Source: PALSA-1004 sp046715035
GTDB lineage: Bacteria; Pseudomonadota; Gammaproteobacteria; Burkholderiales; SG8-41
Assembly (NCBI GenBank): GCA_046715035.1
Contig: JBKJZR010000249.1
Span: 1-6,223, forward strand
Direction: 5' to 3'
DNA length: 6,223 nt
Both the position numbers and the translations under genes were made by a program. Numbering within the stretch: position 1 is the stretch's first letter; the number at the start of each line of letters is the position of its first letter. This document shows, one piece after another, positions 1-5,485 of the stretch. Under the pieces are notes generated by a model, which saw only the letters and a program-made list of their open reading frames with translations, made no database searches and was not told the origin of the DNA.

Positions 1-138
1 CCCGAAATGAAGAAAAACCTCGACTCGCAGGGCATGATCGCATCGGGCGGCACGCCGGACAAGTTCGACAAGCGCATCCGCGGCGACTACGAGCGCTGGC
101 TCAAAGTGGTCAAGGAAGCCAACATCAGGGCCGAATGA
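1..138 (+). CDS. TctC/Bug-type tripartite tricarboxylate transporter substrate-binding protein, C-terminal end (partial)
   Basis: Frame 1 is open from the left edge to TGA at 136-138 and gives 45 residues, ending in ERWLKVVKEANIRAE. The pattern of a lysine-rich helix, then GMIASGGTPDKFDKRI, then a basic/aromatic final helix matches the C-terminus of Bug (TctC) proteins. These are periplasmic receptors, usually about 320 residues, that capture small carboxylates for TctAB-type transporters or act as orphan sensors. They are greatly expanded in Burkholderiales. Only the last seventh of the protein is here, so the ligand pocket and signal peptide are outside the window and the substrate cannot be guessed. 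The gene converges with pcm across a 137-bp gap. Family assignment rests on the C-terminal pattern from memory. No alternative family fits as well. Confidence 0.8.
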   Translation, partial: PEMKKNLDSQGMIASGGTPDKFDKRIRGDYERWLKVVKEANIRAE

Positions 139-275
139 AGGGCCTGCCCTGAGCTCCGTCGAAGCCACTGCGCGTCGGCGCCTCGACGCTCCCTTCTCCC
201 CCCAAGAGAAGGGCTGGGGATGAGGGAACACCGTCTTTCGTGTCCGGGAGAGCGGCTGGGGGCTTGGGTCATCGA
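139..275. other. Convergent intergenic gap with repeat fragments
   Basis: This gap separates the stop of the TctC-like gene from the stop of pcm. It holds CCCTGAGCTCCGTCGAAG (about 148-165), which resembles a degenerate copy of a short element very common between genes of beta- and gammaproteobacteria, and the hairpin annotated separately at 191-213, followed by CTGGGGATGAGGG. No plausible gene is seen. Because both flanking genes end here, termination in both directions is expected. Confidence 0.5.
191..213. terminator. 8-bp perfect hairpin between convergent genes, possible bidirectional terminator
   Basis: CCCTTCTC (191-198) pairs perfectly with GAGAAGGG (206-213) around a 7-nt loop. It sits between two convergent stop codons, where a terminator is expected. 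Neither side is followed by a T-run, so it is not a classical intrinsic terminator. The flanking GGGCTGGGGATGAGGG context is that of a widely dispersed intergenic repeat. Confidence 0.35.
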
Positions 276-1085
276 TCAGCGCAAGCCCTGTCCGGTCAGC
301 GGTACGAAACGCACCGCCAACACGTTGCGGGTCACCGTTTTGCCGGCAGCATCTTTTTCGATGACGAGCAACTGCTGGCCCGTCAGCTGCGGGCCGACAG
401 GAATGACCAATTTGCCGCCGGGTTTCAGTTGCTGCACCAGCGGAGCCGGCACTTCGCGCGCACCGGCTGTAACCATGATCGCATCGAACGGCGCCTGATC
501 CGGCCAGCCCTGGTAGCCGTCACCGCTGCGCGTGGTGACGTTCCTGTAACCGAGCGCGGCGAGCCGCGCGCCCGCCTCCCGCGCCAATGCGTCGACGATT
601 TCGATCGTATAGACCTCGCGCGCGAGCTCCCCCAGCACGGCTGCCTGATATCCAGAGCCCGTGCCGACTTCCAGCACCTTGTGGTCGGGCTTCAGATCGA
701 GCAGGTCCGTCATCAGCGCGACGATGAACGGCTGCGAAATGGTCTGGCCGAGCCCGATCGGCAGCGGGCGGTTATCGTAGGCGGAACGCGCCATGTCGGG
801 CGGCACGAACCGGTGGCGCGGCACTTTGACCATCGCGGCCAGCACGCGCTCGTTCAGCGACGCCCGCCCCGTCTCGGCGCGTGTCTCGCGCGTCAGCGCG
901 ACGATGTCGTCGCGCATCGCCTGGCGCGGCGCGGCGTACGAGTCCTGGGCGTCAGCGTCGGCGGCAGTCATAGCCATCAGCAGCAGCGTAATAAGGGTGA
1001 AAGCCGTCCCTATGCGACGGCGCCCAAAAACAACAGGGCGCACGCTGCCAGCACGTGCGCCCCGCGTTCCCTCAGGCCCCGGCAT
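276..1085 (-). CDS. pcm: Secreted protein-L-isoaspartate O-methyltransferase
   Basis: This 269-residue protein is in the PCMT family, which uses S-adenosylmethionine to methylate isoaspartyl residues and start their repair. Visible motifs are PLPIGLGQTISQP (about 107-119, substrate-side loop), the SAM-binding glycine loop VLEVGTGSGYQAAV (137-150), GDGYQGWPDQAPFDAI (188-203), LKPGGKLVIPVG (220-231) and the family-typical C-terminal VRFVPLTG (258-265). Unlike cytosolic E. coli Pcm (about 208 residues), it has an N-terminal extension. This contains RRR (22-24), a hydrophobic stretch (about 28-41) and ADADA before QDS, which looks like a Sec signal peptide cleaved near residue 46. No twin-arginine consensus is evident. 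The ATG at 1083-1085 is preceded by GAGG at short spacing; a GTG at residue 15 is an alternative start without a clear ribosome site. Its start lies 15 bp after the psiF stop, so it is probably translated from the psiF transcript. Periplasmic location is inferred. Confidence 0.92.
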   Translation of the reverse strand: MPGPEGTRGARAGSVRPVVFGRRRIGTAFTLITLLLMAMTAADADAQDSYAAPRQAMRDDIVALTRETRAETGRASLNERVLAAMVKVPRHRFVPPDMARSAYDNRPLPIGLGQTISQPFIVALMTDLLDLKPDHKVLEVGTGSGYQAAVLGELAREVYTIEIVDALAREAGARLAALGYRNVTTRSGDGYQGWPDQAPFDAIMVTAGAREVPAPLVQQLKPGGKLVIPVGPQLTGQQLLVIEKDAAGKTVTRNVLAVRFVPLTGQGLR

Positions 1086-1100
1086 CGGACCTCGCGACCG

Positions 1101-1502
1101 TCAGCCGCTCAGGCATTCGCTCATGAACTTCTTGCGCTCGTCGCCCTTCAACTTCTTGTCGGCCGCATCCTTGTTGCAGGATTTCATCTTACCCTGCTGC
1201 ACCTTTTGCTTCGGCGAGGCGTCGGCGTCCTCGCCCTTGAGGCACGAGCTCATGAACTTCTTGCGCTCGTCGCCCTTGCGATCGCCGGCTTTTTCCGCGC
1301 AGCCCTTCATGCGCTCGCGCTGCGCCAGCTGTTTTGCGCTCGGCTCCTTTTTAGGCTTTTCAGCGGCCGCCGCCGCTTTCTTCGGCTCGCCCTTGCCCAT
1401 GCCCTTGTCCATGCCCTTGTCCATGCCCATGCCCTTGTCCTGCGCCATCGCCAACGGTGACATCGCAAACATGAAACAAAGTGCTGCGATCAGTTTCTTC
1501 AT
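1101..1502 (-). CDS. psiF: PsiF-repeat secreted protein
   Basis: This 133-residue protein has a clear Sec signal peptide (MKKLIAALCFMFAMSPLAMA, cleavage near residue 20-21). A Met/Asp/Lys/Gly-rich low-complexity tract (about 22-42) and an Ala/Lys/Pro linker follow. Two PsiF repeats come next: one about 61-90 with Cys68 and Cys87, one about 102-133 with Cys109 and Cys130. Both share the pattern MKxC...KGDERKKFMSxCL. PsiF is named for phosphate-starvation induction in E. coli, and its molecular role is unknown. One cysteine pair per repeat suggests disulfides in the periplasm (inference). The start ATG at 1500-1502 has a good GGGAG ribosome site about 7 nt upstream. The gene is the first of a likely psiF-pcm operon. 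I see no clear Pho box upstream, so phosphate control is not supported by the sequence. Confidence 0.9.
   Translation of the reverse strand: MKKLIAALCFMFAMSPLAMAQDKGMGMDKGMDKGMGKGEPKKAAAAAEKPKKEPSAKQLAQRERMKGCAEKAGDRKGDERKKFMSSCLKGEDADASPKQKVQQGKMKSCNKDAADKKLKGDERKKFMSECLSG
1399..1440 (-). repeat. 12-bp in-frame tandem repeat inside psiF
   Basis: On the + strand the unit ATGCCCTTGTCC occurs at 1399-1410, 1411-1422 and 1429-1440, with a 6-bp partial copy between the second and third. It encodes the repeated MDKG/GMDKG tract after the signal peptide. Units are multiples of 3, so copy-number change would keep the reading frame. Confidence 0.8.
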
Positions 1503-1531
1503 TTTTCGCTCCCAGTTATGTTGTTTATGAA

Positions 1532-1552
1532 CCTCGTTCCGCCTGCACGAGG
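1532..1552. other. Small hairpin in the psiF leader
   Basis: CCTCGT (1532-1537) pairs with ACGAGG (1547-1552) around a 9-nt loop. It lies downstream of the monooxygenase stop and within the probable psiF 5' leader. No T-run follows in the direction of transcription, so it is a weak terminator candidate at best. Confidence 0.25.
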
Positions 1553-1558
1553 CGCATC

Positions 1559-1587
1559 ATTATTGCCGAGCACGCCCCGTCCCGCAA
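1559..1587 (-). promoter_or_regulatory. Candidate sigma70 promoter for psiF-pcm
   Basis: On the minus strand, TTGCGG (1587-1582) is followed after exactly 17 nt by AATAAT (1564-1559), about 57 bp before the psiF start codon. It is the best -35/-10 pair I find in the 100-bp gap between the monooxygenase stop and psiF. The match to consensus is moderate and the call is by eye. Confidence 0.35.
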
Positions 1588-1602
1588 ATAACGCGCGGTG
1601 CG

Positions 1603-2610
1603 CTACCCGGGCTGACAGAGTCCGCATGCATCTGCGATCAGCGCGTACGATTCAAGGCGGGTCTCGTAATCGCCGGTTATGGTTATCACCATCAATTCAT
1701 CGGCTTCGAACTGCTCCTGGAGGGAGGTCAGCCGCGCCTTGACGGTGGCCGGCGATCCCAGCACGAGGCGCTTGCGGTGGTGGGCGATGCGGGCCCGCTC
1801 GACGGCCGTGTACGCCCGGCGTTCGGCTTCCGCCTGGCTCGGCACCGGGCCGTTCACCCCGTAGTCCATATTCAGACGGCGCAGATCGATGCAGGCTGCG
1901 AGCCGCTCCGCTTCGGCATCGGTGGCGGCGCAGATAGTAAACACCGTCAGCAGCGCGCGCGGCTCACCCTCGCGCTGCGACGGCTGGAACCTGCGCTTAT
2001 AGTCGCGCATCACCCGATCACCGCCGTCCGCACTGATGAAATGTGCAAAGGCGAAGCGCAGGCCAAGCTGGGCCGCGAGCGCACCGCTATAGTCCGACGA
2101 GCCGAGCAACCAGACTTCGGGCGCGCCCGGCCCCGTGGGCATCGCTTTGACGCCGGCGAACGGGTGGCCGGCCGGCAGGGCGTCGTCCAGATAGGCGACC
2201 AGATACTGGACTTGCTCCGGAAAATTTTCGGCGCCCGGGTACCGCCCATCGCCCATCGCGAGCGCGGTCGTTTGGTCGCCGCCCGGCGCGCGGCCGAGGC
2301 CGAGATCGATCCGCTGCGGATAAAGCGCTTCCAGCATGCGAAACTGCTCAGCCACTTTGAGCGGACTGTAATACGGCAGCAGAATCCCGCCGGTTCCCAC
2401 CCTGATCTTCGAGGTGGCGGCCGCGACCCGCGCGACGAGAATCTCGGGGCAGGGATCCGCGAGCGCCGCGATCGCGTGATGCTCGGCCATCCAGTAGCGG
2501 TAGTAGCCGAGGCTTTCCGCGGCTTGCGCGAGCCTGATCGTCGCCGCAATCGCCTGCGCCGGCGTATGCCCGCTGATGATCGGCGACTGGTCGAGCACGC
2601 TCAGGCGCAT
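1603..2610 (-). CDS. Luciferase-like (LLM class) flavin-dependent monooxygenase, YhbW/MsnO8-like
   Basis: This 335-residue protein belongs to the bacterial luciferase-like superfamily: TIM-barrel enzymes that use reduced FMN (or F420 in other branches) and oxygen. The N-terminus MRLSVLDQSP, then RYWMAEHH (38-45), VGTGGILLPYYSPLKVAEQF (71-90) and RIDLGLGRAPGGD (100-112) are diagnostic. VWLLGSSDYSGALAAQLGL (about 166-184) is typical of the subgroup that includes E. coli YhbW, also about 335 residues. The physiological substrate of this subgroup is generally unknown. I chose ATG at 2608-2610 because the conserved domain begins there. The in-frame ATG at 2697 would add 29 residues encoded by the repeat DNA at 2642-2681. 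The ribosome site is weak (GAGACGAGA just upstream). The upstream neighbour is the deacetylase gene, 287 bp away across repeats, so separate transcription is likely. Confidence 0.88.
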   Translation of the reverse strand: MRLSVLDQSPIISGHTPAQAIAATIRLAQAAESLGYYRYWMAEHHAIAALADPCPEILVARVAAATSKIRVGTGGILLPYYSPLKVAEQFRMLEALYPQRIDLGLGRAPGGDQTTALAMGDGRYPGAENFPEQVQYLVAYLDDALPAGHPFAGVKAMPTGPGAPEVWLLGSSDYSGALAAQLGLRFAFAHFISADGGDRVMRDYKRRFQPSQREGEPRALLTVFTICAATDAEAERLAACIDLRRLNMDYGVNGPVPSQAEAERRAYTAVERARIAHHRKRLVLGSPATVKARLTSLQEQFEADELMVITITGDYETRLESYALIADACGLCQPG

Positions 2611-2641
2611 TCTCGTCTCATAAAGGCACAGCTCGAATCGA

Positions 2642-2762
2642 GCCGCCGATGGACGCCGATACACGCCGATGAAGATCAAAAACAACATCCAGTTCATGAT
2701 TCATGCGGTGGGTTCGTCCTTGCCTTTGATTGTATCGGCGCTCATCGGCGTCCATCGGCGGC
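2642..2762. repeat. Inverted repeat with perfect 19-bp arms built of 10-bp phased units
   Basis: GCCGCCGATGGACGCCGAT (2642-2660) is the exact reverse complement of 2744-2762. Similarity continues inward for about 10 bp with three mismatches and then loosely to an ATCAAA motif on each side, giving arms of about 30-40 bp around a loop of about 50 bp. The right arm consists of 10-bp units: ATCGGCGCTC (2734), ATCGGCGTCC (2744) and ATCGGCGGCC (2754). It lies just upstream of the monooxygenase start and probably within its leader or promoter region. This looks like a dispersed intergenic element. I cannot name the family. Confidence 0.75.
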
Positions 2763-2794
2763 CAATCAGTTCTTGATCTCTCGGGGTTGATCTC

Positions 2795-2824
2795 ATCCGC
2801 GTTTATCTGCGTTTATCTGTGGCT
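2795..2824. repeat. Second 10-bp phased repeat module
   Basis: Three adjacent 10-mers, ATCCGCGTTT (2795), ATCTGCGTTT (2805) and ATCTGTGGCT (2815), keep the same 10-bp period and ATCnGCG core as the module at 2734-2763. A direct repeat TTGATCTC (2773-2780 and 2787-2794) precedes them. AATCAG (2764-2769) and CTGATT (2823-2828) bracket the module as an inverted pair. There are no spacers between units. Confidence 0.65.
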
Positions 2825-2826
2825 GA

Positions 2827-2873
2827 TTAGTCTCTTCGCCAGTTCCGTCAACTATCGACTGTTAAGAGACTAA
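2827..2873. repeat. Hairpin with perfect 10-bp stem between deacetylase and monooxygenase genes
   Basis: TTAGTCTCTT (2827-2836) is exactly complementary to AAGAGACTAA (2864-2873). Inside, CAGT (2840-2843) can pair with ACTG (2858-2861), giving an interrupted longer stem. It lies 25-71 bp downstream of the deacetylase stop, where a terminator would be expected, but no T-run follows on either strand. It may be a non-canonical terminator, a 3'-end stabiliser or the edge of the adjacent repeat element. Confidence 0.5.
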
Positions 2874-2897
2874 CCTTCCCCGGCAGGCCGGGAATAA

Positions 2898-3854
2898 TCA
2901 GCGTTCCGATCCCTGGATGAACTCGTTCAGCACCGCATTCCACGCGAGCGCGAGGTTGCGCCGGTCGTAGCCGCCGCCGCCGAATCCCATGATGCGGCCG
3001 CCCGCCATCTCGTTGGCCAGCGCGCACAAGCTGCGCGCTGCGTGCGCATGCGCAGCCGGCGAGTACCTGAGGTGCGCGAGCGGGTCGCCGGCGAGGCTGT
3101 CCGCGCCGCACTGAAACAGGATGAATTCCGGCTTGTGCCCGCGCAGAAACTCGACGACGCGCTCCCACTCCGCGATGAAGTGCGCGTCGCCGGCACCGGG
3201 CTGCAGCGGAATATTGAGCTTGGTCCCCGCAGCCTCGCCCGTGCCGCGCTCTTCGGCGTCGCCGGTGCCCGGGTACAGGAACATGCCGTCTTCGTGGATA
3301 TCGGCGATGATCACGCCGGGATCGTTCTCGTAGGGATAATACAGCCCGTCGCCGTGGTGGACGTCGATGTCCACGTACGCAATCCGGCGGATGCCGTGCT
3401 TCTCGCGCAGCGTGTCGATCACGACGCCGCAGTCGTTGAACACGCAGAAACCCGCACCTCCTCCGCGCCGTGCGTGATGCAGTCCGCCGATCGGCTGAAA
3501 AGTGCGATAACAATCGCCGCTCATCACGCGCTCGAGCCCCTCGAGGGCGGCGCCGACTACGGCCGACGACGCCTCGTATACGCCCGGATACGCCGGTGTA
3601 TCGCCGTAATCGATCGAGCCATGGCCGAGCTCCGACAAACCGTCGACGCGGCTCACGTATTCGGTGGTGTGGAAGCGCTCGATCTCGGCACGCGACGCAG
3701 GTCGCGGCTCGGCGATGCGCGCGCGCTTGTCGAGTCCCTGCTTGCGCGTTTCGCTGAAGAACGCGTCCTGGCGATCGGTTCCGAACGGATGACCGTCCGG
3801 AAAGCCGTACTTGCCGAGCGCCGCGCCGACGTAGAGCGCGACTTCCTTGTTCAT
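2898..3854 (-). CDS. Histone deacetylase family protein (AcuC-like zinc amidohydrolase)
   Basis: This 318-residue protein covers the arginase/deacetylase fold and has every canonical catalytic element: the His-His dyad in GGLHHARRGGGAGFCVFND (His126, His127), the zinc ligands in DIDVHHGDG (Asp164, His166), the third ligand in GADSLAGD (Asp252) and the transition-state tyrosine in GGGGYD (Tyr296). YPGTGD (194-199) is also family-typical. Such bacterial enzymes remove acetyl or similar acyl groups from lysines (AcuC acts on acetyl-CoA synthetase) or from small amides such as polyamines. The substrate here cannot be told from sequence. There is no signal peptide, so it should be cytoplasmic. ATG at 3852-3854 follows a near-perfect AGGAGGG ribosome site, which fixes the start. 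A weak promoter candidate (TTGGTC at 3977-3972, 18 nt, TAGGAT at 3953-3948) overlaps the REP-like repeat upstream. No acuA or acs gene is adjacent. Confidence 0.93.
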   Translation of the reverse strand: MNKEVALYVGAALGKYGFPDGHPFGTDRQDAFFSETRKQGLDKRARIAEPRPASRAEIERFHTTEYVSRVDGLSELGHGSIDYGDTPAYPGVYEASSAVVGAALEGLERVMSGDCYRTFQPIGGLHHARRGGGAGFCVFNDCGVVIDTLREKHGIRRIAYVDIDVHHGDGLYYPYENDPGVIIADIHEDGMFLYPGTGDAEERGTGEAAGTKLNIPLQPGAGDAHFIAEWERVVEFLRGHKPEFILFQCGADSLAGDPLAHLRYSPAAHAHAARSLCALANEMAGGRIMGFGGGGYDRRNLALAWNAVLNEFIQGSER

Positions 3855-3872
3855 TTTGCCCTCCTATCGAGC

Positions 3873-3954
3873 GTAGGGTGCGCCTGCGCACCATGCAGAA
3901 TACATGCGTCCGTCCATGGGAAACCATCACATCGGTGCGCGAAGCGCATCCTAC
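3873..3954. repeat. REP/BIME-like inverted repeat pair upstream of the deacetylase
   Basis: GTAGGGTGCGC (3873-3883) and GCGCATCCTAC (3944-3954) form terminal inverted arms matching at 10 of 11 positions. Each arm is itself a small palindrome: GGTGCGC with GCGCACC on the left, and GTGCGC-GAA-GCGCAT on the right. Two facing short palindromes about 40-60 bp apart resemble REP pairs (BIMEs) in proteobacteria. The element ends about 6 bp upstream of the deacetylase ribosome site, so it would form structure in that mRNA leader. Confidence 0.6.
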
Positions 3955-4000
3955 CCAACTCATCCCGGCGAGACCAAGAAGTCTCTGAGCAAGTCGAATC

Positions 4001-4033
4001 AAAAAATATCGTCATTCCCGCGCAAGCGGGAAT
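4001..4033 (-). terminator. Probable terminator of the radical SAM gene supplied by the repeat
   Basis: Read on the minus strand, the 8-bp hairpin 4033-4014 is followed by GACGATA and then six T (4006-4001), about 75-105 bp after the radical SAM stop. If the outer stem of the repeat also forms, the gap between stem and T-run is only about 3 nt. This is the only hairpin-plus-T-run I find in the window. Confidence 0.5.
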
Positions 4034-4082
4034 CCAGAGAAATGCATTGATTACTGGATGCCAGCTTGGCGCTGGCATGACG
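4010..4082. repeat. Cloverleaf-like dispersed repeat with dRS3-like core
   Basis: ATTCCCGCGCAAGCGGGAAT (4014-4033) is an 8-bp stem closed by a GCAA tetraloop and fits the Neisseria dRS3 pattern ATTCCC-N8-GGGAAT. A second hairpin is ATGCCAGC (4058-4065) with GCTGGCAT (4071-4078). ATCCAG (4032-4037) pairs with CTGGAT (4054-4059), and the outer ends CGTCAT (4010-4015) pair with ATGACG (4077-4082). These pairings are partly alternative. The whole resembles the CGTCATTCCCGC...GGAATGACG elements scattered through many proteobacterial genomes. Confidence 0.8.
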
Positions 4083-4107
4083 GCTCAATAACCTGCTCAC
4101 AGTTTCC

Positions 4108-5199
4108 CTAGAACAACGCCAGCTGCCCGTCACTGCGCGGCGGGCGAAAACGCGTCGTGTCGAGCGACCAGCTGCGCGCATTGAAGCCCAGACGCCGGCA
4201 GGCGACTTCGAAGCGCTTTCGCAGCAAATCCGCAAGCTCGCCCTGCCCGCTCATGCGGCTGCCGAAATGCGGATCGTTGTCACGGCCGCCGCGCATCTGC
4301 TGCACGCGGCTCATGACGTGCTTCGCCTTGAGCGGATAGTGTGTTTCGAGCCAGTTCCTGAACAGGTCTTTCACTTCCCAGGGCAGGCGCATCAGCACGT
4401 AGCCCGTGCCGCGCGCGCCCGCCGCATACGCCGCTTCCAACACGGGTTCGATCTGGTGGTCGGTCAGAAAGGGGATCACGGGCGCGACGATGACCCCCGT
4501 CGGAATGCCGGCGGCGCTGAGCCGCCGCATCGCCTCCAGCCGGCGCGCCGGCGCCGAGCAGCGTGGCTCCAGCCTGCGCGCGAGATCATGGTCGAGATTG
4601 TTGAGCGAGATGAAAACCGTAGCGAGGTTCTTGCGCGCCATCGGCGCGAGCAGGTCGATGTCGCGCTCGACGAGCGCGTTCTTGGTAACGATGCCGACCG
4701 GATGCTCGCACTCCGCCAGCACTTCCAGTATCTGCCGGGTAATCCGGTACTCGCGCTCGATCGGCTGGTACGGATCGGTGTTGGCGCCGAGCGAAATCAC
4801 CGCGCATCGATAGCCGGGCTTGCTTAGCTCGCCGCGCAGCAACTCGGGCGCGTTCACCTTCGCGAACAGCCGCGTTTCGAAGTCGAGGCCGGGCGAAAGA
4901 TTCACATAGGCATGGCTGGGCCGGGCGTAGCAATAGCTACAACCGTGCTCGCAGCCACGATAAGGGTTGATCGATTGCGTGAACGGTACGTCCGGCGAAT
5001 CGTTGCGGGAAATAATGCTTTTCGCGTGCTCGACCGTGACAAACGTCTGCAAAGGCGGCGGTCCCTCGCCATCGTCGCAGCTCCAGCCGTCGTCGTATTC
5101 CTCGCGCGCGATGCGCTCGAAGCGTCCTTCGGGATTGATGCCCGCGCCACGCCCCTTGCGCGGGGCCGCCACTTCATGATTGTGGGTTTTGAGCGCCAT
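4108..5199 (-). CDS. PA0069-family radical SAM protein
   Basis: This 363-residue protein carries the radical SAM cluster motif CEHGCSYC (Cys83, Cys87, Cys90) in the context NPYRGCEHGCSYCYARPSH. A [4Fe-4S] cluster there would cleave SAM to a 5'-deoxyadenosyl radical. The N-terminal KGRGAGINPEGRFER (about 15-29) and GANTDPYQPIEREYRITRQ (about 138-156) are typical of the PA0069/Rv2578c group, related to spore photoproduct lyase (SplB). No reaction is established for this group, and a nucleic-acid repair role is only suggested by the relationship. I chose ATG at 5197-5199 because conservation begins there. An in-frame ATG at 5349 would add 50 unconvincing residues. The ribosome site is poor: a G-run (GGGGGT) lies too far upstream. 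A LexA box at 5444-5459 lies about 245 bp upstream and overlaps a candidate leftward promoter, so SOS induction is possible. A repeat-derived terminator follows the stop. Confidence 0.9.
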   Translation of the reverse strand: MALKTHNHEVAAPRKGRGAGINPEGRFERIAREEYDDGWSCDDGEGPPPLQTFVTVEHAKSIISRNDSPDVPFTQSINPYRGCEHGCSYCYARPSHAYVNLSPGLDFETRLFAKVNAPELLRGELSKPGYRCAVISLGANTDPYQPIEREYRITRQILEVLAECEHPVGIVTKNALVERDIDLLAPMARKNLATVFISLNNLDHDLARRLEPRCSAPARRLEAMRRLSAAGIPTGVIVAPVIPFLTDHQIEPVLEAAYAAGARGTGYVLMRLPWEVKDLFRNWLETHYPLKAKHVMSRVQQMRGGRDNDPHFGSRMSGQGELADLLRKRFEVACRRLGFNARSWSLDTTRFRPPRSDGQLALF

Positions 5200-5432
5200 A
5201 CCGAAACTTAGACAACCCCCGTGCGCAAGTAAAGAGCGCGCGCAAACTTCGATCAATTTCTCGGAAGAGAGGAGCGAATCAAGCCTGATGGCCGTCGTGC
5301 CCGGCTCTCCCGTCGCGCCGCTTAGCCACCGTGCCGATGCAAACGACACGTGACCGCAGCGGTGTCACGTCGGACGCAACGAGGTGTGCTTTCCTTGTCC
5401 GCGCCAGGACCAGCGAGGTGTTATGGGTTCCC

Positions 5433-5460
5433 TTGTGTCGTTACTGTCTATATATACAGT
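5433..5460 (+). promoter_or_regulatory. Candidate rightward promoter containing the LexA box
   Basis: TTGTGT (5433-5438) and TACAGT (5455-5460) are spaced by 16 nt, with the LexA box lying between and over them. It would read toward the cupin gene. The match is no better than that of the leftward candidate, so the target direction is not settled. Confidence 0.3.
5444..5459. promoter_or_regulatory. LexA (SOS) box
   Basis: CTGT-CTATATAT-ACAG fits the gammaproteobacterial/betaproteobacterial LexA operator CTGT-N8-ACAG exactly, with the preferred alternating AT core and flanking TA on the left (TACTGT) and GT on the right (ACAGTG). Binding would cover the -10 region of the candidate promoters on both strands. 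The nearest starts are the radical SAM gene, about 245 bp leftward, and the cupin start at 5626, about 167 bp rightward. Confidence 0.75.
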
Positions 5461-5485
5461 GTAGCAATTACAGCTGATCTTGCAA
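5458..5485 (-). promoter_or_regulatory. Candidate leftward promoter overlapping the LexA box
   Basis: On the minus strand TTGCAA (5485-5480) is followed after 16 nt by TACACT (5463-5458). The -10 hexamer shares its last bases with the LexA half-site, so repressor binding would block it. It would drive the radical SAM gene with a leader of over 200 nt. Confidence 0.4.

Noticed and set aside
240..1460. 406-codon open frame on the + strand opposite pcm and psiF
   Set aside because: It is antisense to two clearly recognised genes, its text is Arg/Ala/His-rich and shows no domain. It is a typical shadow frame of high-GC DNA.
2611..2697. N-terminal extension of the monooxygenase from ATG at 2697
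   Set aside because: It is encoded by repeat DNA, and the conserved MRLSVLDQSP start lies downstream at 2610.
1777..2790. 337-codon + strand open frame opposite the monooxygenase
   Set aside because: Antisense shadow of a conserved gene; it runs into the intergenic repeats and has no recognisable motifs.
2734..2824. CRISPR-like array
   Set aside because: Units are 10 bp, contiguous and without unique spacers, and no cas gene is present.
2879..2892. CCCGG-CAGG-CCGGG hairpin as terminator of the deacetylase gene
   Set aside because: The stem is only 5 bp, close to the stop codon, with no T-run after it on the minus strand.
2848..4091. Long open frames on both strands overlapping the deacetylase (384 codons minus, 349 codons plus)
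   Set aside because: Low-complexity Arg/Ala-rich shadows. The deacetylase frame holds all catalytic motifs and a strong ribosome site.
3851..4235. Short minus-strand frames with peptides such as SLDSRLRGNDDIF and FLWIPACAGMTIFF
   Set aside because: These peptides are translations of the dispersed repeat at 4010-4082, a common source of false small genes.
5200..5349. N-terminal extension of the radical SAM protein from ATG at 5349
   Set aside because: The extra 50 residues do not resemble the family, whose conserved text begins after Met at 5199. I cannot fully exclude it, since it would bring the start closer to the LexA box.
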